Under the pieces are notes generated by a model. It had not been told where the DNA came from. It ran no database searches and was given only the letters and a program-made list of their open reading frames with translations. The translations under genes and the position numbers were made by a program. A DNA stretch of 64,000 nt from contig KV748223.1 in the NCBI GenBank assembly GCA_001692895.1, positions 1,331,971 to 1,395,970 of the forward strand. The letters are read 5' to 3'. Shown one piece after another: positions 37,371 through 49,750 of the stretch. Each line of letters begins with the position of its first letter. Positions within the stretch are counted from its first letter, which is position 1. This stretch comes from Cenococcum geophilum 1.58. Taxonomy: Eukaryota > Ascomycota > Dothideomycetes > Gloniales > Gloniaceae.

Positions 37371-37759
37371 TATTTTATGGCATTCCATATAGGGACGACG
37401 GCAAGCTCTTTAGATTAGAAGTCTGGTATTCTATACACAACTCTATATATAGAAGATATGTAGGAATATACTACGACTATAGAAGAACAACTAGCTGTAA
37501 AGGAACGGACAGCTATAGAAGAACGACCAGCTAGATAGACGAGACGAAAGTAGAGAACTAGGCAGTATCGGATAGCAAGGGGAATTAGGTAGTCCCTAAA
37601 TAGAAAGATAGCGAAAAAGATAGACATTAGACTCGACGTATAGGCTAAAGAGTGGCAAAAGAGTGTCTTGGAAAGTTATGAGTAAGGACGTTAGGTGAAC
37701 CAGTGAGCCAATTAGACAACTTTAACAGCGGCTAATATTTCTTCTACCTGCGCACGGAC

Positions 37760-40020
37760 ATAGCTAGAGCTTTGTTAAAGATATAGAGACGACAGGTAGC
37801 TAAGGGCCAATTAATTAGATAGAAATGAGATCTAAGACATCTGGCGACAGAGGAAGTTAGTACTGTCCTTTAAGAACAGAGACAATACTAAGTAAGGTCG
37901 CAAGCACACGAGATCGGATCTGTCCTTAAAAGCTTCCTATTCTGGCTTAGCTTTATCTTCTTTTAAGTTATCCGGATTATATTAGCGGCGGCTCTAGAGG
38001 CGTTTTATAAAGGAGCAGATGCAAGCGGAAGCCTAAGGCGTAGCAGTACCCTACCGCGTGGAATAATAGTAGGCTAAAACAGACGGACGTATTAAGGCCC
38101 AGCGGCTATAGATAATGAAGACTCTATACTTTCTTAGGGAGACCCCCCCTTAGGCGTTAAGAAGTAGGTGCCTTCCGTTAGGGATATAGATATATAAGTG
38201 GACTAGCCGTAGCATACACGTACTAAAGTACCACTAAGACAGCTATCTGGGATACTCTTACCTTAGATAGCTATACAAGCAGACCAACCGCAGTAGTTAC
38301 CTATTTAGGCAGCAAGGGAAGTACACTACGTATTTATTCTAACGGTAGCAATACCAGATCCTTTTAGGTAGGGAGTTCCACAGTTTAACGGAAAGAATAT
38401 CTCTAGGTTTATTAAGGACTACGAGGGCATATATTAAAGGTACTACGTAGGCGAAGATCGTAGGCTCGCGTGTCTCCCTAACTATTACGAAGGCTTATAC
38501 GCGGAAGCTATTTAGATGATGCCGGAATTTAAATAGGACGACTGGAGCCGACTAGTAACTAAACTTTAAGCCGAATATTAAGCTAAGGACTACTACTGAC
38601 GTATAGAGATAAGAGACTTTGTGGAAGCATTTGTTAGAAAGTTAGCGAAGCAGCCAGGCGAATTACATCACTATGTGTAGGACTTTACTATCTTTTTAGC
38701 TAAAGCGGTAGCCGTAGGAAACCTTACTAAGCAAGAGAAGGGGCGGTGGTTTATGTAAGGTCTCCCTATTAAATTCTATAGGCACGTAATAGAAAAGACA
38801 GGGGCCGTAGCAGACGAGCCTAGAACCCTTATATTTGAAAGACTAAAGGAGGCCGTAGAGTTAAGAATAGTGGCTATAGAGGGCGCTAAGCGAATGGATG
38901 TCCTTCTGGAAGAAGATGTCCTAAATATCTAGCTTATATAAGAGCTACGGCGGCAAAGACTAGGTATATACGGAGGAGCCCTAATATAGTAGTAGTTACC
39001 CCCTACCGTAGACCAGAAAATGGACGAAATGGTAAGCTAGCTAAGGGGTCTAAAACCGACTAAGACGGAGCTTGCGGTAGCTGCACAATTGATACCGTTT
39101 TTTAATTAAATATAGATAGACCTAAAGGAGCTTACAACGCTATTAAATTAGGCTGCAGCTTAAGGCCTAGCTTAAGGCCTAGCTTAAGGCCTAGCTTAAG
39201 GCCTAGTATAAGGATATAGCCCAGCACTAGGATATAAAGACTAGCGGAATAGCACCTAATATTTGTAAGACTCTTAACCTCTATAAGGTTCTTAATATCC
39301 GTAAAGCTCTTAATATCTATAAGATTCTACTACCTTTAGACGGCTATAGTAGGATATATAGGGTTAGCAAGGCCCGTAAGGACAAGGCCCGTAGACCTGT
39401 TTTGGATGCGGAGGCAAACACTATTTCACTAAGTATAAATGCTAAGGGCTTAAGGATCTTATCTAGCAAGGACTTGTATATCTGTTTAATTAAGAAAGGC
39501 TAGTAGTAGGGACGCGCGATTGACCTAGACTAGTACTTCCGTGGCTCGGTAATAAAGCACGGCTAGAGGGTATTAAGGAATAGCTTTGTATATACTAAGG
39601 AATTAACCTAGATAAACTAAGGAAAGAACAGATGTAGCAACCAGCTTTCTATAATAGAGTAGTACTATAGAATAATAACGAAATATAGACGAACTAGGAG
39701 GACTGCTATTAAGTACGGCCTATGGACTTAGTAACGCCTAGCTAGCAATATCCGCAGACTTGCTTAACCCTTAGAGACAGCCGTATAACTAGGACAACCG
39801 TTAAGCAGCAGCAGGCACAGCTATAGGAGAGGAATGTATAACTAGGAGATTACATCTAGATTAGGTTATAGCCTATAGATAAGACAGCTAAAGCTAGGAA
39901 AAAGAATGAATCGTCTAATCCTTAGAGATGGTTTTGGAGACGGACGCTTAAGTAATAGGCTCTGTAGTAGGCTCCGTAGTAGGCTTCGCCGTAGGTGTAG
40001 GATGTTTAACTAGGGGATAG
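37760..40020 (+). pseudogene. Gag of F2
   Basis: Aligned with the F1 gag. The start codon is ATA at 37760 where F1 has ATG. The capsid-like region (FNGKNISRFIKDYEGIY, LPNYYEGLYAEAI) is uninterrupted by any insertion here, showing that F1's gag lost nothing but gained G. The zinc knuckle at 39398-39442 reads CFGCGGKHYFTKYKC and keeps both first Cys. A short tandem run of taaggcctagct occurs at 39163-39205. Frame broken by TAA/TAG. Confidence 0.78.
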
Positions 40021-40189
40021 TTAAGTTCTAAGGTGGGGGAGGGAATGTAGGTAATGGCCGTATAGAAGATTTCTATTTGTCTGCTTAGTTATAGTATTTC
40101 CTAAAGCTCCTTTTCTTATTTACTTTCTTAATCGTAATGCGTTAAGACGCGTTAGTTGCGACGACCTGCTATAAGATGTTAGCTTAGCT

Positions 40190-40385
40190 TGTCAGAAATT
40201 AGCGATGAGGTGCTGACTAAGCTCTGGACACCTTGCGAGGTCAAGCTCTGCATGCAATCTAGATAGACATCAACCGCATCTACTGCATCACGAATCAATC
40301 AATATTCATCGTCTGCGTCATCTCTATCATCAAGTAGACCCTCAAGAAAGCTCCGCTGTGACCCTATAACCTTGTAATTCTAACA
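40190..40385 (+). repeat. 5' LTR of element I
   Basis: Starts tgtcagaaattagcg and ends gtaattctaaca. Rich in CpA, so not visibly altered by RIP. Differs from 44912-45107 at five sites, all C/T or G/A. Confidence 0.96.
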
Positions 40386-40400
40386 GGTTATGAGCCCGGG
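40386..40400 (+). promoter_or_regulatory. Primer-binding site of element I (initiator tRNA-Met half molecule)
   Basis: Directly after the 5' LTR, ggttatgagcccggg is complementary to the anticodon arm of initiator tRNA-Met (…gggctcataacc). Priming by a cleaved half-tRNA is the known Copia mechanism in Drosophila copia and relatives. The fit is to general knowledge of that tRNA; the host tRNA is not in the window. Confidence 0.8.
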
Positions 40401-40455
40401 TAGCAAATCTCTCCTGGGTAGCAATACCTCCTAACTCAAAAATCGACCCCTAAAA

Positions 40456-41400
40456 ATGACCTCCTCTACCTCAACCTCAACAACACCTACGTACGATCAC
40501 AAGGTAGGCAAAATTGTCATTTTTAATGGAGATAACTTTGCAGACTGGGAGCGCACCTGCGAGGCAGCCCTAATTATGGCAGAAGGATGGGATTTCGTCA
40601 CCGGTATAGAAGACCCAGCTTGAGTTAATTCAGCTAATAGGAGAAGAAGACGAGGGGAAGCAAATAAGATCATTTATAATTTAATAGGAGACGACCGTTA
40701 GGAAGAGATGCGTATAATAATAAAGGCGTATAATATTTAAGAAATGTGGGAAGGAATAAAGAAGTTTAATAAGGCTAATGACAAGGTCTATATCTCTAGA
40801 CTTCGCAGAGAGTTCTATAGCACTATATTCAACCCTATAAAGATGCGAATTATTAAGTTCCTGACTATACTGAATCGATTTAAGATTAATCTAGCCTTAA
40901 CATCTTAAGCACTAACTAACAACGATATTAAAGAACAACTCCTTCTAGCCCTACTAAGCGATGTTACGTGGTAGAATACGAAGACCTAGTGCCTACAAGA
41001 CAAACAAGACCTTAAGAGCTGTATTACCCTTCTTTAGGAGCAAGAGACTGCTTTCCCTATATAGACTGCTGCACTCGTATATAAGAGGAAAGACGAACCT
41101 AGGGGGAGAAGGGGAAACTAAGGTTAAGGTCGAATAAGGGGCAGAGGTCGTACTGGTAGATTTAACCATTCCTTACGTAATCGCCATAGCTTGTTATCTT
41201 AAGTAAGTAAAGAGCTAAGACAACTAGAAAGAGACGAGTATAGAATATGTTATTAGAAAGGTCACTACTAAAAGGACTATCCCCTGCTTAGATAATTCCA
41301 ACTTAATAATGCTAAGAAGATAGATTAAGGTACTTCTAAGGTAGAGGAAGTAGGGAATATAGCAATAGCTGAGGAAGAATTTAATAGCGATTTGATCTAC
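40456..41400 (+). pseudogene. Copia gag of element I
   Basis: ATG at 40456 opens MTSSTSTSTTPTYDHKVG, then IVIFNGDNFADWERTCEAAL, a typical Copia gag start. The first 55 codons are clean. A TGA at 40621 probably replaced Trp, and from about 40665 on TAA/TAG appear. A zinc knuckle near 41250-41290 reads ICYxKGHYxKDYP, with Cys positions partly lost. The abrupt loss of CpA at about 40660 marks a RIP boundary inside the gene. Confidence 0.85.
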
Positions 41401-44400
41401 CTTAACCCTGACCCTAAACGTGCTATACTTATAACGATGTCTTTAGCTTAGGCTCTTGACTTAGGAGCAACTAAGTATTTTACTAGTAACCAATTAGACC
41501 TAATATACTTAAAGAGATGGAATATGCCATAATAGGTCCGTACTGCGAATGGGACTATTGTACCTACTATAGGCTATGGTTAAGTTTAAATCGGTACCCT
41601 AAAGCTAAAAGACGTCTGGCTTATACCTTCGTTTAAGACAATTAAGCTGATCTTAGTAAGGACTCTTACTTAGGAAGGCTACTTAATTACTTTTAATATG
41701 GACGATTAAGCTACTAGCAAGTATAGATTAGGTGTAATATTTAAGGCTATTATAAGAAATAACCTCTATGTACTATAAGAGTATTAGGAAGCATTTAATA
41801 CAATAGTAAAAGTATATAATTTATAACTAAACGTTAGTAAAACAGATGCTAAGCTATAGCACCGCCGAACTGGATATATAAATTATAGCGACCTGTTTAA
41901 GCTATAGCATTCCTTACTAGGTATAAGGCTTAAGAAGAGAGTAGTACTAATTAGTAAGAGTATATGCGAAGCTTGCCTAGTAGGGAAGATGCGAGAAATA
42001 CTAAGTAAGAAGATGACTAGGCGTGAGAAGGTACCTAATTAAGGGCTACACCTTAATACTACGGGATGAATTAGTATATTAATTAGAGGTTATAACTACT
42101 ACCTCCTAGCCCTAAATAACGCCACACGCTATACCTAGGTTATTCCTCTTAAAACCCTCTAAACTAAAGAAGTACTGCTATATATTAAAGAGATTATCGT
42201 AAGAGTAGAGAGATTTACTAGTAATAGAGCTGTCTGGATTTAAGCAGATAATAAAAAGGGGGAATTCGGCCGTAGATTTTAAGACGAATTAATACCCTAA
42301 GGTATTAATTTTAAGCCTTGTCCGCTATATAAGTACTTATATAATAGTGTAATTAAGTGTGTAATCTATATAGTTAACTATAAGATAAGGTTACTTCTAT
42401 TTTAAGGAAATATACTAGTTAAACTTTGGTGCTACGTAGTTAAATATGCTATTTGGATTAAGAATTGAGTACTAACCTTAGCTCTCCTATTTAACGACGA
42501 GTATAGTGGTGCTATTACACCCTATGAGGTATATACCCGTCAAGTCCCTAACTTTAAGAATCTAGTTGTTTTTAGGTGCTATGCTAACCTGATTAATACG
42601 CTTAAGAAACACCCTAGAAAGTATAATTTAAGAATAAGACCTAACTACGTTTTTATGGGGTTAAAAGGCAGTAGTTAATTTAAAATGATAAACCTATATA
42701 TATAAGCAATTAAGCTCTTTAGAGATGCTAAAGTAAATAAGTATAGGTTCCCTTATAGAGCACCTTAGGTATAAGCTATAAGCTAAGCTTTAAACTGACC
42801 TAGACCTCCCCCTACTACCTTAAACGCGCTAATAGAGACTCTAGTTGCGAGAACTAAAAGTAGGCCAGATGGTAACTAAGTGGGCCGCTTAAGCTAAGTA
42901 GGAAGCCTAGGTTAAGACTAAGTAGGCCGCTTAAATTAAGTGGGAAGCCTAGGTTAAGATTAAGCGGGATGTTTGAATTAAGGTAATATAAAGGGTAGGA
43001 CGCCTGTACAAAGCATATTAATACGCATTCCTTATACGCAGAAAATAAGGTCTAGAAGGTTACTAAATATAAGGGTTTTTAACGATATAGTGGTTTAGTT
43101 AGTAATAGCTATAAAAGCTGTCTACCTAGAAGCTGAGAACACTACCTCTATAGGAGCACCTACAGCACCTTTTGACGCTATTGAGTTAGATTAGGCCTTA
43201 AGGGAGGACGCTCCTGGCTGGATGAAAGCTATCTTTAAAAAATTTCTCTCCCTGAAGAGAATGTATACCTATACTATTATAAGGGGGAGAGTACTAGAAG
43301 GAAGGTCGTTACTTCTAAGTAAGCTAGTACTAAAGCATAAGTATAATGCTAAGGGAGAAGTAATTCGTAAGAAGGTAAGACTATATATTTGGGGAGATAA
43401 GCAGACCCCCGATATCGATTATTTTGAGATGTTTGCGTCTGTTGTATAATACGACACCTTTAGGTTCTTAATGGTAAAGATAGTAGCTGAAGACCTTAAA
43501 CTTAACCACGTTAATATTAAAACAGCGTTCTTAAACCCGCCGTTACAAGAGCAGGTTTATATGCAGATTCCTAACCTATTGAGAGACTTTAAGCCTAACC
43601 TTAAGGAGGTAAAAGACGCTTACTTAAAGCTAAATAAGTTACTTTACGGCCTAAAGCAGGCACCAAGAGAATGGTTTTAGATGGTTAAGAAGTTCTTTAA
43701 GAGTATAGGTTTAATATTAGCTGACGCTAACCCTAATCTCTTTATAGGAAATGAAGTGTATATTTTATTATTTGTTAATAATATGCTGATTACAGGAAAG
43801 CGTAGATACCTTGATATTATAAAGGTAAGAATTTTAAGAGAATGGAGATGTAAAGACCTAGGTCTTGTAGAAGTATTTATAGGCTTTTAAATCTATTAAG
43901 ACCGTACAAACCGAACCCTTAAGCTATATTAGATGATATATACTAAGAAGCTACTTAAACGGTTAAAAATGGATAACTGTAATCTGGCTAAGCTACTAAT
44001 ACCAGCTAATACTGTTCTGAAACCTGATATTAAAAGTCCCCTTAAGTATAATAATGCGACGGTATACCGATAGATTATTAGCTCTATAATCTACCTCTTA
44101 AACTACACGCGTCCTAATACTAGCTATGCTGTTGGTTAGCTAGCTAGGTTTATAGCAGCACTAGGAGAATTACACTACTGCTTAAGTAAGCAACTACTAT
44201 GATATCTAAACGGCACTCTTGAAATAGGAATTACCTACTTAAATTGAGAGATTTACCTACCTCTATATAAGCTTACGTTGACTAACCTGCCTACCAGCTA
44301 TAGTATCTTTACTGACGCTATATAGGGAATAGAACACGATCGGATATTATTCTAAGGTATAGCAGTTATACGCTATAGGGGAGCGGTGATCTAGATGGCT

Positions 44401-44772
44401 CAAAGACAGAGGTTAACGGCATTAAGCTTAATAGAAGCAGAGATTATGGCAGTATTAGAAGGAGCAAGGTCAACAGTATAGCTTGAGAAGCTAACGAGAG
44501 ATCTAGGGGAGAGAGACGACGACGACCCTTTTATCCCTACGCTCTACTGTGACAATAAGGGTACAGTCAACCTTTCATACGACACGAGACACTACCAGAA
44601 AGCCAAGCATATTAAGATTCAATACCTCTTCGTACGAAACGACATGGTTTAGCGAGATCAACTTAAAGTAGTATATATACCAGGTAAAGATCAGCCGGGA
44701 GATATGCTTACAAAGCAGCTACTAATTGACCAATTTACGAAGCACTGTGTAACGCTAGGAATTAGTAACTGA
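41401..44772 (+). pseudogene. Copia pol of element I: protease, integrase, RT, RNase H
   Basis: Protease ALDLGATKYFT at about 41452-41484 (DSGAT expected). Pre-integrase HRRTGYINYSDL near 41860 and ICEACLVGKM near 41970. Integrase core 42050-42500. RT 43210-43900: the open stretches 43222-43449, 43471-43680 and 43681-43890 are parts of it, with KTAFLNPPLQEQVYMQ, LYGLKQAPREWF and FVNNMLITG, where DD has become NN. RNase H to the end: LSLIEAEIMAVLEGA, YCDNKGTVNLS, PGDMLTKQL. From about 44396 the frame is almost clean and ends at a natural TGA (44770-44772). Confidence 0.93.
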
Positions 44773-44911
44773 CGGAGCAGGTAACAGAGGTTTTTTGCCT
44801 ACTAGGTTTTCCCTCTGTACGTAGGCCGAATGGCACTTGCAAGGTATTTGGGAATAGCTTTATTATTGCCTATTTGGGACAGACGAGGAGAGCGTCGTCA
44901 GCATGGGGGAG

Positions 44912-45107
44912 TGTTAGAAATTAGCGATAAGGTGCTGACTAAGCTCTGGACACCTTATGAGGTCAAGCTCTGCATGCAATCTAGATAGACATCAACCGCA
45001 TCTACTGCATCACGAATCAATCAATATTCATCGTCTGCGTCATCTCTATCATCAAGTAGACCCTCAAGAAAGCTCCGCTGTGACCCTATAACCTTGTAAT
45101 TCCAACA
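44912..45107 (+). repeat. 3' LTR of element I
   Basis: Starts tgttagaaattagcg and ends gtaattccaaca, 196 bp, both ends intact. The purine tract catgggggag precedes it directly and is the likely polypurine tract. Confidence 0.96.
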
Positions 45108-45112
45108 TAGCT

Positions 45113-47322
45113 TACCGCCTGTCGCCAAGCTAATAGCGATTTTCTATACCCGGCACGGAAAATCCTAATTAGTCCATTCAGCAGTAGAACCGGCAGAACT
45201 CTACACCGCCCCCGGAATTTAATAATGCGCTAGCTGTATAACAAGAACGGCACTAAGAGCCTTAATTAATTGTACGGATATAGAGCTGATTGTATAATGC
45301 AGAGCTAGATGCAGAGCTGTACGTAGAGCCTTAATTAAACGACTATACGGAAGCCTTGGTCTCGAATAACCGTATAAAAGCTATAGTTAGTCAAAGGATC
45401 GAATCAAGCCAGAGCCTTAATATCAGCACGTCGCCGTTACTGAATTGAATCAGTCAAATGTCGTTAAATTAGAGCCTTTAGCTGGGCCGACTTTGTTCCT
45501 TATTTAAATGACAGCTAATTACAACTCTGCCACTACCACCCGAATTTAGTACTGCGCCAGCTGCAAGACAAGGACGGATACCGCGGCAAGGAAGGGGCCT
45601 ATATAAGGATAGTAGCACGATATTGGAAACAAGTACCGCGGAATCGTAAAGTAGCATATGAAGAGGCACTGATAAAGATGCTCTGCGAGAGATTATACAT
45701 AGGGTATAGCTAACTATATTAAGCCCAAGCTATCCTTATGCGACTAAAGACAGGATAAAGCCGTATCTAACTAAGCTAGTAAAGGACCTTGTTAAGGATT
45801 ATAAGGGAAATAGGAATTGGATGTATAGGAGCCAGCACCTCTTAAAGATTGTCTTAATAAAAGGACTGTATTATAGACGTAAGGGCAAGGGATATGCGAC
45901 GGAGGTAGTTATAACTAAAAAGCTGCCGTTTATGCCTATAAGGAAGGACGTCTTAAGATAGGTCTCTAGATTAGACGTCTAGTAGATATTAAGAGCCTTA
46001 ATCAACTACGGATGCAGAGCCCTAATTAATTAACTATATGGATATAAAGCTTTAATAGAACGACTGCATAGCCAAAGTCTTAATTAATTGTCTGTAGATA
46101 CAGGGCCTACGGATGCAGAGCCTAGGTCGTACGTACAGCAGAAGACACCTTAAGTTAAGCCAGGACCTTATTAAATCTCGATTAGCTAAACGCTGTCTCC
46201 GCATTTAAATCAGGATAATTAGGGCCTTTAACCGGGTTAACTTTCTACCTTAATCGAATGACCGAACGATTAGTTGCAGCACGTTGTTGCCGACCAATTA
46301 GACAGTCTTTAGCTAGCAGTTAAAGCAGGCATATAGACACGCACGCAGAGTATGCAATGCAGAGCTACTAATGCACAGCCTAATGCGTAGCCTAATGCAT
46401 AGCTAGATGCAGAACGATGTGGACGTAAAGCCTAATGATGCAGGACCTGATGCAAAGCCACCGATAGAGCCTTAATTGAGAGCCGTGTATAATGCAGACC
46501 GATGCAGAGCTAGATGCAGAGTCCTGATATTAAATAACTAGCCGAACCACTGAGTCGGGCCGTAGTCTCTGCCATTTTGATCGACTGCCCTACTACCGCC
46601 GCCGCCGCTGCTGCTATTCCGTCTGACTGTTCTGTCCCTACTATCTTAACCGACTGCTGTCTCTACCGTCCTAGATCTGTACCGCTGCTAGGTCTATTTA
46701 CTGCTAGATCTACTAGGTCTGTTATGCCGTTCTATACTACTATTCCAACCGATTTATTCTATTACTGCCAACTAGCTATTCTGCCGCTGCTACTACTACT
46801 ATTACTATTACAACTGTTCCGTTATATTATTCCGATTGTTCTACTGCTACCGTTCTTACTAACTACTACCAACTAACTGCTACTAACCGTCTACCGCTGC
46901 CGAGTGTTCTGCTATTAAAAGCTCTACTGCTAGATATCCTACTGCTTACTATATAGACCGAGTTCTTCTACTAACTGTTTTATTACTGACCGCTCTACCG
47001 CTAACTGTTTTGCTTTATCTTACCACGCTAACTGTCTGCTTTTATTACTATTTCTATTACCGTTGCTATTACTGCTATTGCTACTATTACTGCTACCGTT
47101 ATTGTTTCTAGTTTACTACTGTCCTAGTTACTAGGTTAGATCTTAGCTATAGGTAATAAAGGGGCACTATAGAACAGTTCTATAGGAGAGCTGAGGATAG
47201 GGTTATCTGAGTTCTTTTAGGGGTGTGCTTTCCTTTTTCTATTCTGCTTTTGCTTTACTTTTATTTGGCTATTCTTTTATAGTATAGAACGTTAGGGGAC
47301 AACGTTCTTAGTAGGGGAGGTA
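45113..47322 (+). other. 3' half of F2: no recognised gene, repeat-rich
   Basis: Same kind of sequence as 33586-36537. It has a run of 12-bp-like units gatgcagagcct / taatgcatagcc (about 46330-46530) and a tract of cttctactgctac-type trinucleotides (46570-47130). The 99-codon open frame at 46577-46876 lies in this low-complexity tract and I do not count it as a gene. The segment ends in agtaggggaggta before the LTR. Confidence 0.6.
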
Positions 47323-47565
47323 TGTGGTAGGGTAAAATAGGCCACTGCTTAGTGCCTTGGCATTTTCCTATATATATCGAGCCTTCGGCTTCTCTCCTTC
47401 TCTCTATTACGACCTACTGGAATACATTCTTTCCTTTCTTCTTACTGACTGCTTTCCTACTAATTAATTACAACTAACGACCGACTAACTAACTGACTGA
47501 CCGACCAACAGACAGATAGACGGCACTATGACTTTCCTATCTAAGAGTGGTCGTACCCTCCCACA
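47323..47565 (+). repeat. 3' LTR of F2
   Basis: A 243-bp copy of 37132-37370, starting tgtggtagggtaaaa and ending cctcccaca, with the CA end kept. Followed by ctag, the second TSD copy. Confidence 0.92.
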
Positions 47566-49750
47566 CTAGCTATCCTCTAGATTCTATTAATAATATACTC
47601 CTCTTAAAGTCTTAACACTAAGCCTATAGCTCCATTATGTCCTTAAGTTAATCCCTTATAGAAATCCTCTATAAACTACTCTACTATGCTTTTTAGGATA
47701 TATATTACTTCTTAGTTTTTATATATATCTAACTATAGATCTTCTAGTTATACTTCTAAAATTCTTTATACCTAAAAGCTTTCTAGTATCTTATAGACCT
47801 TTTCTAACTCGTTTTCTTAAGTTACTATAATTTTTAGATAATTATACCTAATTAATCCGTCTATATCTTTTTATAGTAAAGCCCCTAATAGCTTCTTATC
47901 GTTTTATAGTTTAGCCTTTTAACTTAACGCATCTACTCGCGTATTGTCTATGCCCTTAGTATACTAAATCTTAAAATAGTATTCTATAAGCATCTCTACC
48001 CATCTAACTTATCTTTAGTTAAGTTCCTTTATTATTAAAAATCCTATTAGGTTCTTATAATCTATTTTAACTATAAATAGTTTCTCTATACCTTATAAGA
48101 ATACTCTCTATTTCTTTAATACTGTAACTATACCTAATAACTCCTTATTATAAATATTATAGTTTAACTCTAATGGTGTTATCTTCTAACTATAATATAC
48201 CACTAGGTACTATCTATCTAGATACTTTTATATAAAATATGCCCTTAATATAAAGTCTAATACATCTATCTCTATAACTATCTCTAGTCCTAGTTAATAG
48301 ATTTTAAGAACTAGTTCCTAGGTAAACAACCTCTTAACTTCCTTAAATAGTTCTTATTGCTCCTTTCCCTATACCCATAGTTCTTCTTTCTTTATTAGTC
48401 GTGTAAATAGTTTAATATCCTTTAACTATTACGCTATAAACCTTTTACAGTAATTGCAAAACCCTAAAAACAATCTTAACTGCGTAACATTCTCTAGTTC
48501 TTACCAATTTACTATAGCCTTAATCTTTTTTAAATCTATATTAAGTTGGCCTAGTTTAATAATAAATCCTATAAAATCGGTCTTCCTAGTAAAGAACTCG
48601 CATTTCTTAATTACTACTAGCATCTATTCTTCTTATAGTCTCTTTAAGACCCATTTAATATATTCTCCGTATTCTTCCTTAGTTATTAAGTAGATAATAA
48701 TATCGTTAAGATATACTATAATAAATTCATCTAAGTATTCTCCTAATATATTATTAATTCGCTTTTAAAACGTTGCTAGTACGTTTATAAGCCCGAATTA
48801 TATAACTAATAGTTTATATAGTCCTTCCTTTAACCTAAAGGCTGCCTTCTACTCGTTGCCTTCCTTAATTCTAATCTAATGGTACGCCTATCTTAGATCT
48901 ATCTTCGTAAAGATTTACATATTACCTATCCTATCTTAGATTTCGCTAATTAAGGGTAAAGAATACCTATCCTTTTTAGTGGTACTGTTTAACTATCTAT
49001 AGTCAATATATAGCCTTAGTTTGCCATTTTTCTTTAGTATAAATAGTACTAGATAACCCGCTAATAACTACAATAATCTAATATATCCCTTTTATAAGTT
49101 TTCTTAGATAAACTCTTTTAGTACTCTACCCTCTTCCTTAGTAAGCTTATAGATTAGAAAAAATCTTAGACTTATTCCTAGTTCTAATTCTATTTTATAG
49201 TCCTATACTATATACTCTAATAGCTTTTTACTCTCTAGTGACTATAGTTTCTTACCATACTTATAGTATCTTTTTAGTATATAGCTCAGCCCTTTTTCTG
49301 TTTCTTTGTAGGTCGCTCCTACTTAGTACTATACTAACTTAGCTTATTATTACATCTTGCGGCGTTAAGTATCCCTAATATCGACCTAACCTATAATCCA
49401 ATTAATCTTTAGATTATATTCCTGTAACTAAGGCATTCCTAATACTGCCTTATTATTCCCTAATAGTAATATATTAAAAGACATCTTGATTTGTCTTCCC
49501 TTAATAGTTAGCTAAATAGGTCTTATTTTAAGATTAATAATGCCTCCTCTATAGGCTATTAGATCTCCTAAAATTATTACTAATAAGTAAGGACGTTCCT
49601 TCTGTCTATATAGTAACTCCATTCTTTTAACTACTACTAGTAAGATATAGTTCCTTATTACTCCACTATCTATTAGTACCTTAAACTGTTAATCTTACTA
49701 CTTTACTTATAAATTTAGGTATCGCCCTTAAATTCCTTTAAGGGTCTAAG
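47566..49750 (-). pseudogene. Gypsy pol of element E, part 1: protease, RT, RNase H, integrase finger
   Basis: Minus strand. Protease DSGV at 49670-49659 in VLIDSGVIRNYI keeps the catalytic Asp, unlike C and G. RT: LAGYLVLFILKKNGKLRLYI, DYRQ near 49010, and YLND at 48713-48702 where YLDD is expected. RNase H at about 48330-47930. The piece ends at 47566, in the integrase N-terminal region; the frame continues at 37131. Sequence and order match D 9300-11430 closely. Confidence 0.9.

Larger units (their letters stand above)
40190..45107 (+). mobile_element. Copia LTR retrotransposon I, youngest insertion, in F2
   Basis: A 4918-bp element with 196-bp LTRs, a perfect 5-bp TSD tagct (40185-40189 and 45108-45112), a half-tRNA primer-binding site and gag-PR-IN-RT-RH order. 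The LTRs differ at only 5 of 196 positions, all transitions. It is nested three deep (E, F2, I). The first about 470 bp and last about 710 bp keep normal CpA content, while the middle is RIP-altered. Confidence 0.96.
37132..47565 (+). mobile_element. Gag-only LTR retrotransposon F2, interrupted by Copia I
   Basis: Second copy of the F family. LTRs at 37132-37370 and 47323-47565, TSD ctag; the intact site in D (about 11430) has ctag once. Without I it is 5511 bp, about 780 bp shorter than F1, so one copy has a deletion or the other an expansion. It carries gag and the repeat-rich 3' half but no pol. It sits in the same orientation as F1, about 340 bp away within E's integrase. Confidence 0.88.

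Noticed and set aside
46577..46876. 99-codon plus-strand open frame
   Set aside because: Low-complexity trinucleotide tract in the 3' half of F2; no conserved frame in F1.
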